A DNA stretch of 64,000 nt, from contig NCEE01000023.1 in the NCBI GenBank assembly GCA_002280555.1, positions 62,001-126,000 of the forward strand, given 5' to 3'. The stretch's first letter is position 1. Every line of letters starts with the position of its first letter. The DNA comes from Sphingomonas sp. 32-62-10 (GTDB lineage Bacteria; Pseudomonadota; Alphaproteobacteria; Sphingomonadales; Sphingomonadaceae). The translations under genes were made by a program, and so were the position numbers. This document shows positions 17,985 through 26,885 of this stretch, piece by piece. A model generated the notes under the pieces. That model did not search any database. It was not told the origin of the DNA and saw nothing but the letters and a program-made list of their open reading frames with translations.

Positions 17985-18260
17985 GTGACCGACACGCCAG
18001 AACATGCCAAAATTAAACCCGAAAGCGACGCCGACCGGGCCGTTGCGACCGATCCGCGCCAGCAGGCTGGCCAGGACGAATCGATTGTCGAGCGGCTTGC
18101 TCGTGATCCGGCATCGCCCCAGGCCAAGCTTGATCGAGCGCTCGACGAATCGATGGATGCCTCCGATCCGCCGTCGCACACGCCACCCGGCAGCAACACC
18201 CAGCCCGCGCCGTCATCGGGCTTTGATGAGAATGTAGAGGCGGCGCTTCGTTGTAAATGA
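17985..18260 (+). CDS. Small acidic hypothetical protein
   Basis: The product is 91 aa, hydrophilic and probably disordered, rich in Asp, Pro, Ala and Ser, with no signal peptide or membrane segment. A GTG start at 17985 has GGGAG at good spacing. A short helical region (SIVERLARDPASPQAKLDRALDE) sits in the middle. I do not recognise a family, although similar short Asp/Pro-rich proteins are frequent in sphingomonads. Confidence 0.6.
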   Translation: MTDTPEHAKIKPESDADRAVATDPRQQAGQDESIVERLARDPASPQAKLDRALDESMDASDPPSHTPPGSNTQPAPSSGFDENVEAALRCK

Positions 18261-18420
18261 CGGCGGCGCTCCTGCCATTTGCGTCGGTGCGATACTGCGT
18301 TGCAAAATGATCTTGCCGAAAATCATGTCAAATATCATTCTGCGGCATTGTTAAGGATGCTGTTAACCATGTTGGCGCATGTTTCGAATCGATCGAGGCA
18401 AGCGAGGTCAGGATGAGGCG

Positions 18421-18972
18421 ATGAGTGCAAGGATGAAGCCAGCCGCCGGTGCCATGGCATTGGCCGAAATGAAGGAGTTCGCCGGGTTCAGCGCGGCGAC
18501 CCAGCGCTACATCCGGCGTTCGCTCGACATTGGCCTTGATCGCGAAGATGCGATGGAGCGCTGGTCGCGCGACGTGGTGGAGGCCGCCAGCATCCGTGCG
18601 CAATCCCGCCTTTATGATCGCCTGCCTGATATCCGCGCGATGATCCCCGATGATAGCGGTCTCGAATCGGTCGAACAGTTTCTGGGACCACTCGTCACCG
18701 TCAGCGCGTTTGATCTGGGGCAGGGTCGGCTGACGACCTTTGCCTGCTATCGGTTCCTGTACGAACGGTTGATCGGGGCGCAGATCAGGCCTTGGTTGCC
18801 GGGAGCGTTTTGTGCGGCCGCCGCGCTGCCGAACCTCCACCCCGAGATGCGCCGACAGTTGCTGCAGTCGATCAGCGAGGCCGCCGCCACCGCATCGGGC
18901 TGGTCGAATCGCCAGCCGTCGTTCTTCCCGCATTGGGTCGAAAAAGTGGATAGCACCGCGCTGCCGAGCTGA
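18421..18972 (+). CDS. Hypothetical cytoplasmic protein
   Basis: The product is about 183 aa, mostly helical, without export signal or membrane segment. The start MSARMKPAAG at 18421 follows AGGATGAGG. A start 14 codons earlier lacks such a site. Recognisable patches (FAGFSAATQRYIRRSLDIG, YDRLPDIRAMIPDD, HPEMRRQLLQSISEAA) do not match a family known to me. It is convergent with the Nudix gene, 18 bases away. An antisense frame of similar length exists but lacks a start signal. Confidence 0.65.
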   Translation: MSARMKPAAGAMALAEMKEFAGFSAATQRYIRRSLDIGLDREDAMERWSRDVVEAASIRAQSRLYDRLPDIRAMIPDDSGLESVEQFLGPLVTVSAFDLGQGRLTTFACYRFLYERLIGAQIRPWLPGAFCAAAALPNLHPEMRRQLLQSISEAAATASGWSNRQPSFFPHWVEKVDSTALPS

Positions 18973-18990
18973 TCTGGTCGAAACGGTTGC

Positions 18991-19785
18991 TCACCCTCGC
19001 ATCGCGGCATCCATCGCTTCGGTGGTGACCGGGTAACCAAGCCCCTCGGGAATACACAGCAGCGTTTCGCCGTCGCGTGTTTCAACCCAGGGCGTCACCA
19101 CTGTCACCGGATGGTCGCGGGCATGGGCCACGGCTTCGGTAAAGCTGTCAAACTGCGCCAGCCGCTCGAGATTGCGCCGGGTGGGAAAGATGATCGCCGC
19201 GCGTCCGGCATCGGCCTCGTCAATCACTCCTTGCGCACTCATCCAGAAAACGCGGCTATTCTCCGTCGCATCGACAATCGGATCGGGTGCGTCGTCGGGC
19301 AGGGCTGCCAGAAAAAACAGCGTGTCGAAAATCCGCATATGCGCGTGGGCGGGGCGCCAGCGGGCAAAGGCGATCAGCGCGGACAGATCGAGCATCAATC
19401 CATGGTCGGCCAGCAAGGCGCCAAAGGGTTCACCCGCGTGCAGGCCGCGCCGCAGATCGGCCAGCTGGGTGGCATTGGGGATAGGTGACAGGCCAACCGC
19501 GATCCCGGCCTCCTCAATTGTTTCGCGAATGGCCGCGATCCGTGCCGCGCCATAGTCGTCATCGGGGGCGTGCACGCTGGCGAGCGCATAATCTTCGGGG
19601 TCGATCCGCCCGCCAGGAAATACCAGGGCGCCACCGGCAAACACCATGGCGCGGGCACGTTCGACGATCAGCAAATCAGGCGGGCCTGCCGCCGTTTCGC
19701 GGAACAAGACGAGCGTTGCCGCCGGGATTGCCTCGGCGATCTGCGCCTCATCGACGGGTGTAAAGGGAACGGGATCATGGGCCAT
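18991..19785 (-). CDS. NUDIX hydrolase
   Basis: The product is 264 aa. The Nudix box is GGRIDPEDYALAS followed, after an insertion, by ARIAAIRETIEEAGIAVGL, which keeps the REtxEExG metal-binding core. The layout, with an insertion inside the box and a long C-terminal part (FARWRPAHAHMRIFDTLFFLAALP), resembles the NUDT7/CoA pyrophosphatase-like and NUDT19-like groups, so a nucleoside diphosphate-linked or CoA-type substrate is possible. The ATG at 19785 has no strong ribosome-binding site. Confidence 0.85.
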   Translation of the reverse strand: MAHDPVPFTPVDEAQIAEAIPAATLVLFRETAAGPPDLLIVERARAMVFAGGALVFPGGRIDPEDYALASVHAPDDDYGAARIAAIRETIEEAGIAVGLSPIPNATQLADLRRGLHAGEPFGALLADHGLMLDLSALIAFARWRPAHAHMRIFDTLFFLAALPDDAPDPIVDATENSRVFWMSAQGVIDEADAGRAAIIFPTRRNLERLAQFDSFTEAVAHARDHPVTVVTPWVETRDGETLLCIPEGLGYPVTTEAMDAAMRG

Positions 19786-19845
19786 GACGCAACCGTAGAT
19801 CAGAACCCCGCGCTATCCTACCGCCTTGGCATCAGACGTCCGCCA

Positions 19846-21624
19846 TCAGGCGGCGATGGCCAGCTGGTCGCGGCCACCTGCTTTTGCCCGGTACAGCGCA
19901 TCATCGGCCTGGCGCATAATCTGCAGCCGCGTCTTCGATCCGTCGATCAGCGCGAGCCCCGCGCTGACGGTAATCGATACAGCGATGCCGCCGGGCGCGC
20001 GGGTAATGTCTTGCGCCACGGCGATTCGGAGGCGGTTACAGATGTGCGACGCCTGGACCACATCGACGCCGTTCAGGATCAGTCCGAACTCTTCGCCGCC
20101 CAGCCGCGCCACATGGTCACCCGCGCGCAGCGTGCGCAGGGCTGCGGCGGCAAAGGTTTCGAGCACCATATCGCCCACGGCATGGCCATGCGCATCATTC
20201 ACGCGCTTGAAGAAATCGATGTCGAAGATGGCGACGCAGCTCGGCGCCGCACCACCGCGTCGATCATCGATCCGGCGATCGAGCAGACCGTCAAACGCGC
20301 GGCGGTTGCCAAGACCGGTAAGGGAATCGGTGGTGGCAGCGTGCGCAAGCCTGAACTCCAGCGATTTCCTTTGCGAGATGTCACGGATCGCGCTGACCCA
20401 GCCGGTCGGCACGCCATCGACGAAGACGCCGCGGATGTTCGCTTCGAACCAGCGCATTTCGCCATTGGCGACTGACGCGCGATACTCGGCCGACGATGGC
20501 AGATCGGGTTGCTGGATCGCCTGTCGATAGGCAGCAACGACCGCGGCTTCGTCCTCCGCCCCCATCAGGTCGTGCGGGCGACGGCCGATCAGTTCAGCGG
20601 CTTCAAAGCCAGTAATCTCGCGAACCGACGGTGATGCATAGCTGATCACGCCGTTCATATCGAGCCGCAGGATGATGTCCGTCGCCGCTTCTGTAATTAG
20701 CTTGTAGGCCGATTCGCTGTCCGCCAATTGCCGAAAGATCACCTTGCGCTGCTTCAGCACGGCAGACACCGGCAGCACCGTCATCACCGTGACGGCCAAA
20801 TAGACTTGGAACAACTGCGCCTGCCGCGTCAGCGTTTCTCCGGCCAGGCTCATCGGCCCGTTGCCGAGCAGCGTTTCGGTACCGCCGATGATCGTCAAGA
20901 TAACAATCGCCGTCGCCACCCCGGTGCGATCGAGCACGAAGGCGATGATGATCAGCGGCAGGGTTAGCGTGAACAAGAGCGGCATGTGATTGACGGTGAA
21001 TACCGCGAGCGTCGCCACCACCATGATGGCGAGCAGAACGATCGCTTCGATGATCTGGCGTCGATTGGCGGCCTTGATCGCGCGTGAAAACTCGCCGCTC
21101 AACAGCAGTGTGAAGATCGGCGCGAACGCCAGCGTGCCCAACCCGTGTCCGGCAAACCAGGCTAGCCCCTCTTTCGTCGCCGACATGCCCGTCAGCCCAG
21201 CGACGACCAGCCCGGCCGGTACCGACGATATCGCCGTGGCCAGACAGCAACCAACCAGCGCAAAGATGCTGACGCCGCTAAGTGAATCGAGATAGGTGTT
21301 GCGGTAGCCCAACCGGCTGATCAGCGCGGCACCAATCACCGCCTCGCCAATATTCACAATCACCAAAGGCGCTGCTGCCACCCAGCCAAAACCGAAAAAG
21401 CCGGTCGCCATAAAGCTGGCAATGCCGCAGGCGAGCAGCGTCGGGATCCAGCGATCGCGTGAAAGCGTCATCAATTCGGCCACCAGCAGTGCGGTCGCCA
21501 GCCACAGCACCGCTACGCCACCTTCGAACCGCGTCAGGACGATCATCGATGTGGCGGCAACGAAGTAGCCGATGCCGACTAAGCAGGCGCGCTGGTAAGG
21601 ATGACCGGAAACTATCGCGCGCAC
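19846..21624 (-). CDS. MASE1-PAS-GGDEF diguanylate cyclase
   Basis: The product is 592 aa. The N-terminal 290 residues contain about eight membrane segments of the MASE1 sensor type. A PAS domain follows (about 305-420, LRLDMNGVISYASPSVREITGFEAAELIG) with a PAC tail (VSAIRDISQRKSLE). The GGDEF domain is about 425-590, with LTGLGNRRAFDGLLD, FDIDFFKRVNDAHGHAVGD and the catalytic ARLGGEEFGLIL, so cyclic di-GMP synthesis from two GTP is expected. No EAL domain is present. The start is a GTG at 21624. Confidence 0.95.
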   Translation of the reverse strand: MRAIVSGHPYQRACLVGIGYFVAATSMIVLTRFEGGVAVLWLATALLVAELMTLSRDRWIPTLLACGIASFMATGFFGFGWVAAAPLVIVNIGEAVIGAALISRLGYRNTYLDSLSGVSIFALVGCCLATAISSVPAGLVVAGLTGMSATKEGLAWFAGHGLGTLAFAPIFTLLLSGEFSRAIKAANRRQIIEAIVLLAIMVVATLAVFTVNHMPLLFTLTLPLIIIAFVLDRTGVATAIVILTIIGGTETLLGNGPMSLAGETLTRQAQLFQVYLAVTVMTVLPVSAVLKQRKVIFRQLADSESAYKLITEAATDIILRLDMNGVISYASPSVREITGFEAAELIGRRPHDLMGAEDEAAVVAAYRQAIQQPDLPSSAEYRASVANGEMRWFEANIRGVFVDGVPTGWVSAIRDISQRKSLEFRLAHAATTDSLTGLGNRRAFDGLLDRRIDDRRGGAAPSCVAIFDIDFFKRVNDAHGHAVGDMVLETFAAAALRTLRAGDHVARLGGEEFGLILNGVDVVQASHICNRLRIAVAQDITRAPGGIAVSITVSAGLALIDGSKTRLQIMRQADDALYRAKAGGRDQLAIAA

Positions 21625-21838
21625 TCCAACCGCAGGATCGACGCGCGTATCCTAGGATGCTTTGGTTAAGCGATCGTATCGAGGGAACGAAAGGTTGCTG
21701 TTATGGTGGGAAATTCCCCGCCTCGAAATGCGATGGCGGGGGCCTTCGGTCACCGTCCTAATGAGAATTCAAGCGCGTTTTGCTTCGTAGATCGTTGCTG
21801 CCAAGTGATCGTGACAGCCGTCGCCTTATGGTCGATCG

Positions 21839-22948
21839 TTACGGCGCAGGCGGCACCGGGAGCATCGCCGGCGGGTCCCCCAGGCCGCCGGCTTCGACGG
21901 GCGCCTTGGCGAAAATTTCCCACACGGCCATGAACAGCGCCGCTATCACCGGCCCAAGCACGAAGCCATTGAAGCCCATCAGCTCAAAACCGCCAAGCGT
22001 AGAGATCAACACCAGATAATCAGGCATCCGCGCTTCGCGCCCTACCAGTATCGGACGCACGACATTGTCGACGCTGCTGATGATGAAGAAACCGCACACG
22101 AACAGCACGCCGCCCTGCCACGTGTCGCCCGTCGCGATCAGATAGAGCGATGCGGGCACCCAAATCAGCGCAGTGCCGATGGCGGGGAACAGCGAGAAAA
22201 TGCCCATTGCCACGCCCCACAGCAGTGCACCACTGATCCCCAATATCCAAAAGATCAGCCCGCCGATCAGCCCCTGCAATATGGCGACAATCACGCTGCC
22301 TTTGATCGTGGCGCGCACGACCGCAACGAAACGCGTCACCAGCAAACTGCGCTGCTCTGGCGCGAGCGGCAGGCACCGTTCGATCTTGGCGATCAGGACA
22401 TCGCCGTCACGCAGCAGAAAAAAAGTGAGGTACAGCATCACGCCCAGGGATAAGAAGAAACCCAGCGCGCTTTGCCCGACATTGAGCGCCTGGCTCGCGA
22501 GTGTCTGGAAACTGCTGGCGATCCCCTGGCCGATCCGGGCCTGCACCGCGCCGAAGTCCGTCAGCCCACGAACCGACAGCCAGTCACGCGCCACTTGTGG
22601 CAGGTTGTGTTCGGCCTCGGTAAAGATCCGGCTAAGGTCGATCTCACCGCGCTGGAACTTCTCGTAGACGGTCGATGCCTCGCTGATCAGCGCGGTGCTG
22701 AGCAACATGGCGGGAATGATCACGACGGCAACGATCACGAGCAGGGTTACCGTGGCGGTCAGGTTCGGACGCTTTGGTATGCCCTTGAGCAGCCATTTGT
22801 TCAGGGGCGCGAACAAAATGGTTGCGATCACGCCCCACAGAATCGCGCCAATAAACGGTCCAACGAGCCATGCAAAAGCCACCGAGGCAATGATGACGAT
22901 GAGCAGCAGAAAGCCCTGCTCCAACGGCGATCGCGTGTGCACAGTCAT
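21839..22948 (-). CDS. AI-2E family transporter (permease)
   Basis: The product is 369 aa with seven to eight hydrophobic segments. The family hallmarks are an N-terminal pair of segments with PFIGAILWGVIATILFAPL, a soluble helical loop in the middle (RIFTEAEHNLPQVARDWLSVRG) and the C-terminal LISTLGGFELMGFNGFVLGPVIAALF. Family members include the autoinducer-2 exporter TqsA, but many act as ion antiporters or have no known substrate. The start ATG at 22948 is clear. The C terminus is Pro-rich. Confidence 0.9.
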   Translation of the reverse strand: MTVHTRSPLEQGFLLLIVIIASVAFAWLVGPFIGAILWGVIATILFAPLNKWLLKGIPKRPNLTATVTLLVIVAVVIIPAMLLSTALISEASTVYEKFQRGEIDLSRIFTEAEHNLPQVARDWLSVRGLTDFGAVQARIGQGIASSFQTLASQALNVGQSALGFFLSLGVMLYLTFFLLRDGDVLIAKIERCLPLAPEQRSLLVTRFVAVVRATIKGSVIVAILQGLIGGLIFWILGISGALLWGVAMGIFSLFPAIGTALIWVPASLYLIATGDTWQGGVLFVCGFFIISSVDNVVRPILVGREARMPDYLVLISTLGGFELMGFNGFVLGPVIAALFMAVWEIFAKAPVEAGGLGDPPAMLPVPPAP

Positions 22949-23283
22949 GCCGCCAACCCGTCGGTAGCGGCGGGGCGATGGCTTGGCCTGATGGGTGGAT
23001 CACAGATCATTCGTTAGCAATACGATGAGGCTGACCCTGGACGCAACTCCGCCTCGCGTGACTGATCCTGCTTTCACGTTGGTGCTGGAGATGGCAGGCG
23101 ACCAATCTGGCTCGGTTGCTTTTGAGCGCATGGCTGATCACGTGGCGGACCACCTGTTCGTGCGAGCCAAAGACCGTAATCGCCCGGCTGCTCGGCATCC
23201 CTTTGTAAGGTCCTAGACCTAAAAAGTCGCTATTCCGCTTTGGCCCAATTGCGGACGTTAGGTGCATGGCGTAGCTCTCTCAC
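22949..23283. other. Intergenic region, no gene seen
   Basis: These 335 bases carry no frame with a credible start and composition. They must include the promoter of the AI-2E gene (minus) and of the small membrane protein (plus). A short inverted repeat AGGTC-CTA-GACCT lies near 23208-23221. Its role is unknown. Confidence 0.35.
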
Positions 23284-23589
23284 ATGAGCGACGAACAGTT
23301 ACCTCAAGATCGACCTACGCCAATCAATGTTATTGTCGGGGCGAGCATAATTGGCGCTTCGATAGCGGCGGCGTTTTGGTGGGGGGTTCATTTTCGAGTA
23401 TTTGGAAGCAAGATCGAGTGGGTTAATCACCCCGAGCAAATCGGCTTTGTCGGATGGATTTTAGCCGGAGCCTTCGGGGCCGGATTCATGCTGGGCGGAG
23501 CACGGACCGGCATAAAGGCTTTGATCTCGTTGGCAGTTTTGGTCGTTGCGGCAGCGGTGATCGGAGCAATCCGAGCAGCGCTTTCGTGA
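23284..23589 (+). CDS. Small hypothetical membrane protein
   Basis: The product is 101 aa with three predicted membrane segments (about residues 15-37, 54-76 and 78-99), glycine- and alanine-rich. No ribosome-binding site is evident before the ATG, and base composition is less GC-rich than the neighbours, so it may be transferred or poorly expressed. I do not recognise a family. Confidence 0.55.
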   Translation: MSDEQLPQDRPTPINVIVGASIIGASIAAAFWWGVHFRVFGSKIEWVNHPEQIGFVGWILAGAFGAGFMLGGARTGIKALISLAVLVVAAAVIGAIRAALS

Positions 23590-23666
23590 GAATAAACGTC
23601 CGCTTCCCACCAATCTTTGCCGTTCACTTCATGCGTAGGTAACGACGCATTTTGCGGGTTCATGGC

Positions 23667-24149
23667 CTAGTCTAGCGCCACTGTTGCAACCTTATCGGCA
23701 TAGTCCTGCTTGGGATCGACGCCGAGCATCATCTTGATGCCGGCGATCAAGCTCGACCCGTCGAGCCAGATTTCCGCTTCCTCCGCATCGAACCGGAGCA
23801 GCGCGAGCTTGGGATCGTCCTTGCCATCATACCAGGCAGCAACAAACGGGTTCCAGAGGCGGTCGATGACCATCCGGTCGTTGTCCTGCGACAACGCGCC
23901 ATGAACGGTGGCGAAAAGGTCATGGCCTTTCGAGGTGAACGTCGCGATCGCCCGTTCGCCCTGGCCCAGTTGTTTTACAATCCCATTATCGATTGAGGTG
24001 AAGAACCAGATCGGGCTGCGGTCGTCCTCAAATTGTCCAGTCATTGGGCGTGCGTGGCCATCCTCCAAACCATCCAGCCCCAGCATCATCGTCCGATCCG
24101 ATTTCAGCGCGTTCCAGAATTTGCGTTCGAGCTCTTGCGGGCTGGGCAT
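23667..24149 (-). CDS. Pyridoxamine 5'-phosphate oxidase-like flavin-binding protein (general stress protein 26 type)
   Basis: The product is about 160 aa with the split-barrel flavin-binding fold. LERKFWNALKSDRTMMLGL, ARPMTGQFEDDRSPIWFFTS and the C-terminal FDAEEAEIWLDG match the general stress protein 26 group of the PNPOx superfamily, which bind FMN, FAD or F420-like cofactors. True pyridoxamine oxidase activity is unlikely. The ATG at 24149 follows GGAGAG at good spacing. It lies 100 bases downstream of udgX on the same strand. Confidence 0.82.
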   Translation of the reverse strand: MPSPQELERKFWNALKSDRTMMLGLDGLEDGHARPMTGQFEDDRSPIWFFTSIDNGIVKQLGQGERAIATFTSKGHDLFATVHGALSQDNDRMVIDRLWNPFVAAWYDGKDDPKLALLRFDAEEAEIWLDGSSLIAGIKMMLGVDPKQDYADKVATVALD

Positions 24150-24249
24150 AGTGCATCTCTCCAAGGAAAATCAGCTGCTTAAACTGGCGAAGGAGACGCG
24201 GGTTCCCTTGGCGATTGCTCTGATGACAATAGCGATCGCGGAGGCAGCT

Positions 24250-25617
24250 TCACCGCAACCGCTGTCGAACCGCCGCAAGATCGTCGACGAACCGGCGAAA
24301 CTCCTCAGCCGCTTGCGCCTTATCGACGATGCGAAGCAAATAGCTGGGGTGGACGGTGATCCAGCCTTCTTTGCTCTCGGGAAGATCGATCGGCGTGCCG
24401 CGCGATGCGCCGATGGGCGTCGTTACGCCAAATACGCTACGCGCAGCCGTCGCTCCCAGCGCGACGATCAGCTTTGGTGCGATGATCGCCCGCTCCTGAT
24501 CGATCCACCACCGGCATGCTTGAACTTCACCGACGCTGGGCTTGGCGTGAATACGCCGTTTGCCGCGCTGTTCGAATTTGAAATGTTTGACGGCATTGGT
24601 GACATAAGCGCGCGATCGATCGATCCCGGCCTGTGCCAATGCACGATCGAGCACCTGCCCGGCAGGGCCGACAAAGGGCCGACCCGCCAGATCTTCCTGA
24701 TCGCCAGGTTGTTCGCCGACGATCATGATCTGCGCTTCCACCGGGCCTTCGCCGAAGACGGTTTGGGTGGCGCATTGGTGAAGCGTGCAGCGGGTGCAGC
24801 TTGCCGCTTCGTCCCGCAGTGCACGCCACGCAGCATCGGCATTTCCCCCGATCGCAGCATGATGCTGGGCGGTGGCGATCATGCCTGATTCACGTGCCTG
24901 CGCCGCCGCAACAAGGCCGGGTATCAGTGCGGTTTCGGGCATGTTCTTCCAGTATTTCTTGGGCATTTCCTTCGTCATTGCGCCAACTTTGACACGCGCC
25001 GGATTGAAGATGGCGGCGTAATAGGCCTTCCAAACATCTTCGACCGGGTCGCCTGCCGGCGCGTCTGTTTTGCGCGCGCCGGGCCCTTCCGTCACGGCTT
25101 TGCCATCCCAATGGATCGACAGTTCCGGGGTCAGGATTGACCAGGCCATGTTGGCGAAACGACGCATGAAGAACCCGGCATTGAGCCGAACGATGTGATG
25201 ATCGGGTTCGAACCACGCCACATAGCGCCCGTCGATCTCGCGGAAGCGCACAAAGGCGCGCATCTTGTGAACATCGCGGCGCACCGCCTTTGCCATTTCA
25301 TCAAGGCGGCGAACCAGCGGATCAGCGCGATCCTCGATCAAATGGCGGTTCGCCTGAAGCCGGAAAAGCAGCGTGTAAAGCAGCGCGAACCGCTCGTGAT
25401 CGACGTGGCAGATCACCGACCGGGCAAGGTCTATGAAAGCGCGCGGGACGTTCAGCGCGCCATCTGGCGGCAATGATTGTTCGCTGCCGAACAGGTCAGT
25501 CTCACCGCCGACCTGCCAGATAATCGCGTCTGGCTTCACCCCGGCGAGGACCAGCGCCCGCGCGGCACGGCGCCACGCGTCGAAATCGTCAGGCTCGGTC
25601 AGGGTAACGCTGGGCAT
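24250..25617 (-). CDS. udgX: UdgX-family uracil-DNA-binding protein fused to an N-terminal DUF4130 domain
   Basis: The product is 455 aa. Residues about 1-245 form the DUF4130 domain (KMRAFVRFREIDGRYVAWFEP, WSILTPELSIHWDG). Residues about 265-450 form a family-4-like uracil-DNA glycosylase with GEQPGDQED (301-309) and HPS at 423-425. The loop KRRIH (353-357) defines UdgX. In Mycobacterium smegmatis UdgX the corresponding His forms a covalent bond with the deoxyribose after uracil removal, so the protein tags uracil sites rather than releasing them. Cys274, Cys277 and Cys368 are candidate Fe-S ligands. The start lies six bases after the radical-SAM stop, so the two are co-transcribed. The fused arrangement and pairing are known as TIGR03914/03915 with TIGR03916. 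Confidence 0.93.
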   Translation of the reverse strand: MPSVTLTEPDDFDAWRRAARALVLAGVKPDAIIWQVGGETDLFGSEQSLPPDGALNVPRAFIDLARSVICHVDHERFALLYTLLFRLQANRHLIEDRADPLVRRLDEMAKAVRRDVHKMRAFVRFREIDGRYVAWFEPDHHIVRLNAGFFMRRFANMAWSILTPELSIHWDGKAVTEGPGARKTDAPAGDPVEDVWKAYYAAIFNPARVKVGAMTKEMPKKYWKNMPETALIPGLVAAAQARESGMIATAQHHAAIGGNADAAWRALRDEAASCTRCTLHQCATQTVFGEGPVEAQIMIVGEQPGDQEDLAGRPFVGPAGQVLDRALAQAGIDRSRAYVTNAVKHFKFEQRGKRRIHAKPSVGEVQACRWWIDQERAIIAPKLIVALGATAARSVFGVTTPIGASRGTPIDLPESKEGWITVHPSYLLRIVDKAQAAEEFRRFVDDLAAVRQRLR

Positions 25618-25623
25618 GGCGCG

Positions 25624-26868
25624 TCAAGCAGCGAACAACTCCAACTGTTCCGCCTTTGGTGCTACCAAAGGGCGAAGATCGGCCTTGTCTGAAAGCGACA
25701 CCGGCCGCCAATCCTCTGCCACGATGAACGGGCGCAGCTTGGCGACCGAAACGGTCAGCTTGCCGATATCGGCAAGCCTGAGTCGACGATGTTTGCGGCT
25801 CGTCAATATCGCCCCAACCGCCCGGGTGCCGAGCCCAGGCACGCGCAGCAGCATTGCCCTGGGCGCTCGATTGACGTCGACCGGAAATGATCCGCGAAAC
25901 TTCAGTGCCCAGGCCAGTTTGGGATCGATGTCCAGCGGCAACATGCCGTCATTGGTCGCATCAATCACCTCGGCAGGTGCAAATCCGTAAAAGCGCAACA
26001 GCCAGTCTGCCTGGTAGAGCCGGTGCTCGCGCATCAGCGGCGGTCGCTTCAACGGCAGAATCGCCGATGCATCGGGGATTGGGCTGAACGCCGAATAATA
26101 GACGCGGCGCATTCTGAACCGGTCGTACAGTCCGCTTGATCGCAGCACGATATCGCCGTCAGTGGCCGCGTCCGCGCCCACGATCATCTGGGTCGATTGG
26201 CCCGCCGGGGCATAGCGCGGTGCGTGCCTGTACCGCCGCGTGGCATCGCGGGCATCGTCGATCGACTGCCGCATGTCGCCCATCGCGCCTTCGATCCGGA
26301 TGGCGGATTTTTCGGGTGCCAGCCGCTTCAGGCCCGGCGCCGTCGGCAGCTCGACGTTGATCGATACGCGATCAGCGTGCAGCCCGGCCTGTGCGACCAA
26401 AGCCGGATCGGCATCGGGAATGGTCTTCAGGTGAATATAGCCTCGGAAATCATGATCCTCGCGCAGCGCCCGCGCCACTTCGACGAGCTGTTCCATGGTG
26501 TAATTGGCGCTGCCGATAATGCCCGACGATAAAAACAGTCCCTCGATATAATTGCGCCGATAAAAGGACAGCGTCAGATCGACGACCTCTTTGGTTGTAA
26601 AGCGCGCGCGGCGAACGTTCGAGCTCTTGCGGTTGATGCAATAATGGCAGTCAAAAATGCAGCTGTTGGTCAGCAATATCTTGAGCAGTGAAATGCAGCG
26701 GCCATCAGGCGCATAGGCGTGGCAAATGCCCGTGCCCTCGGTCGATCCGATGCCCTTGGCCGAACCCGTCGACGAACGTTTCGTGGTGCCCGATGACGAG
26801 CAGGAAGCATCATATTTTGCTGCGTCCGCAAGGATTTCGAGTTTTTGCCGGGTGTCGAGTTGTGCCAT
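25624..26868 (-). CDS. Putative DNA modification/repair radical SAM protein with HhH motif
   Basis: The product is 414 aa. The radical-SAM cluster motif is Cys70-x3-Cys74-x2-Cys77 (SCIFDCHYCINR), so a [4Fe-4S] cluster and SAM cleavage are expected. A Ser/Gly/Thr-rich N-terminal linker with Cys23, Cys49 and Cys58 precedes it. A helix-hairpin-helix DNA-binding element lies near 335-365 (LLRVPGLGTRAVGAIL). The last residues are AEQLELFAA, where QLELF fits the beta-sliding-clamp consensus. The family is TIGR03916, whose chemistry is not established. I chose the ATG at 26868 because a promoter and a LexA box lie immediately before it. A longer frame upstream would read through a tRNA fragment. Confidence 0.92.
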   Translation of the reverse strand: MAQLDTRQKLEILADAAKYDASCSSSGTTKRSSTGSAKGIGSTEGTGICHAYAPDGRCISLLKILLTNSCIFDCHYCINRKSSNVRRARFTTKEVVDLTLSFYRRNYIEGLFLSSGIIGSANYTMEQLVEVARALREDHDFRGYIHLKTIPDADPALVAQAGLHADRVSINVELPTAPGLKRLAPEKSAIRIEGAMGDMRQSIDDARDATRRYRHAPRYAPAGQSTQMIVGADAATDGDIVLRSSGLYDRFRMRRVYYSAFSPIPDASAILPLKRPPLMREHRLYQADWLLRFYGFAPAEVIDATNDGMLPLDIDPKLAWALKFRGSFPVDVNRAPRAMLLRVPGLGTRAVGAILTSRKHRRLRLADIGKLTVSVAKLRPFIVAEDWRPVSLSDKADLRPLVAPKAEQLELFAA

Positions 26869-26870
26869 TT

Positions 26871-26885
26871 GTTCATTGTATGTTC
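26871..26885 (-). promoter_or_regulatory. LexA (SOS) box
   Basis: On the minus strand the sequence is GAAC-ATACAAT-GAAC, a perfect match to the alphaproteobacterial LexA operator GAAC-N7-GAAC (equivalently GTTC-N7-GTTC). It ends two bases before the ATG of the radical-SAM gene and overlaps the -10 element, so LexA binding would block RNA polymerase. DNA damage should therefore induce the radical-SAM/udgX pair. Confidence 0.85.

Noticed and set aside
18328..18933. Antisense open frame of 201 codons opposite the hypothetical gene at 18421
   Set aside because: The sense frame has an AGGATGAGG site and better composition. The antisense frame has no start signal.
22995..23267. Short open frames on both strands between the AI-2E and small membrane protein genes
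   Set aside because: They overlap each other, lack ribosome-binding sites and recognisable features, and one covers the likely promoter region.
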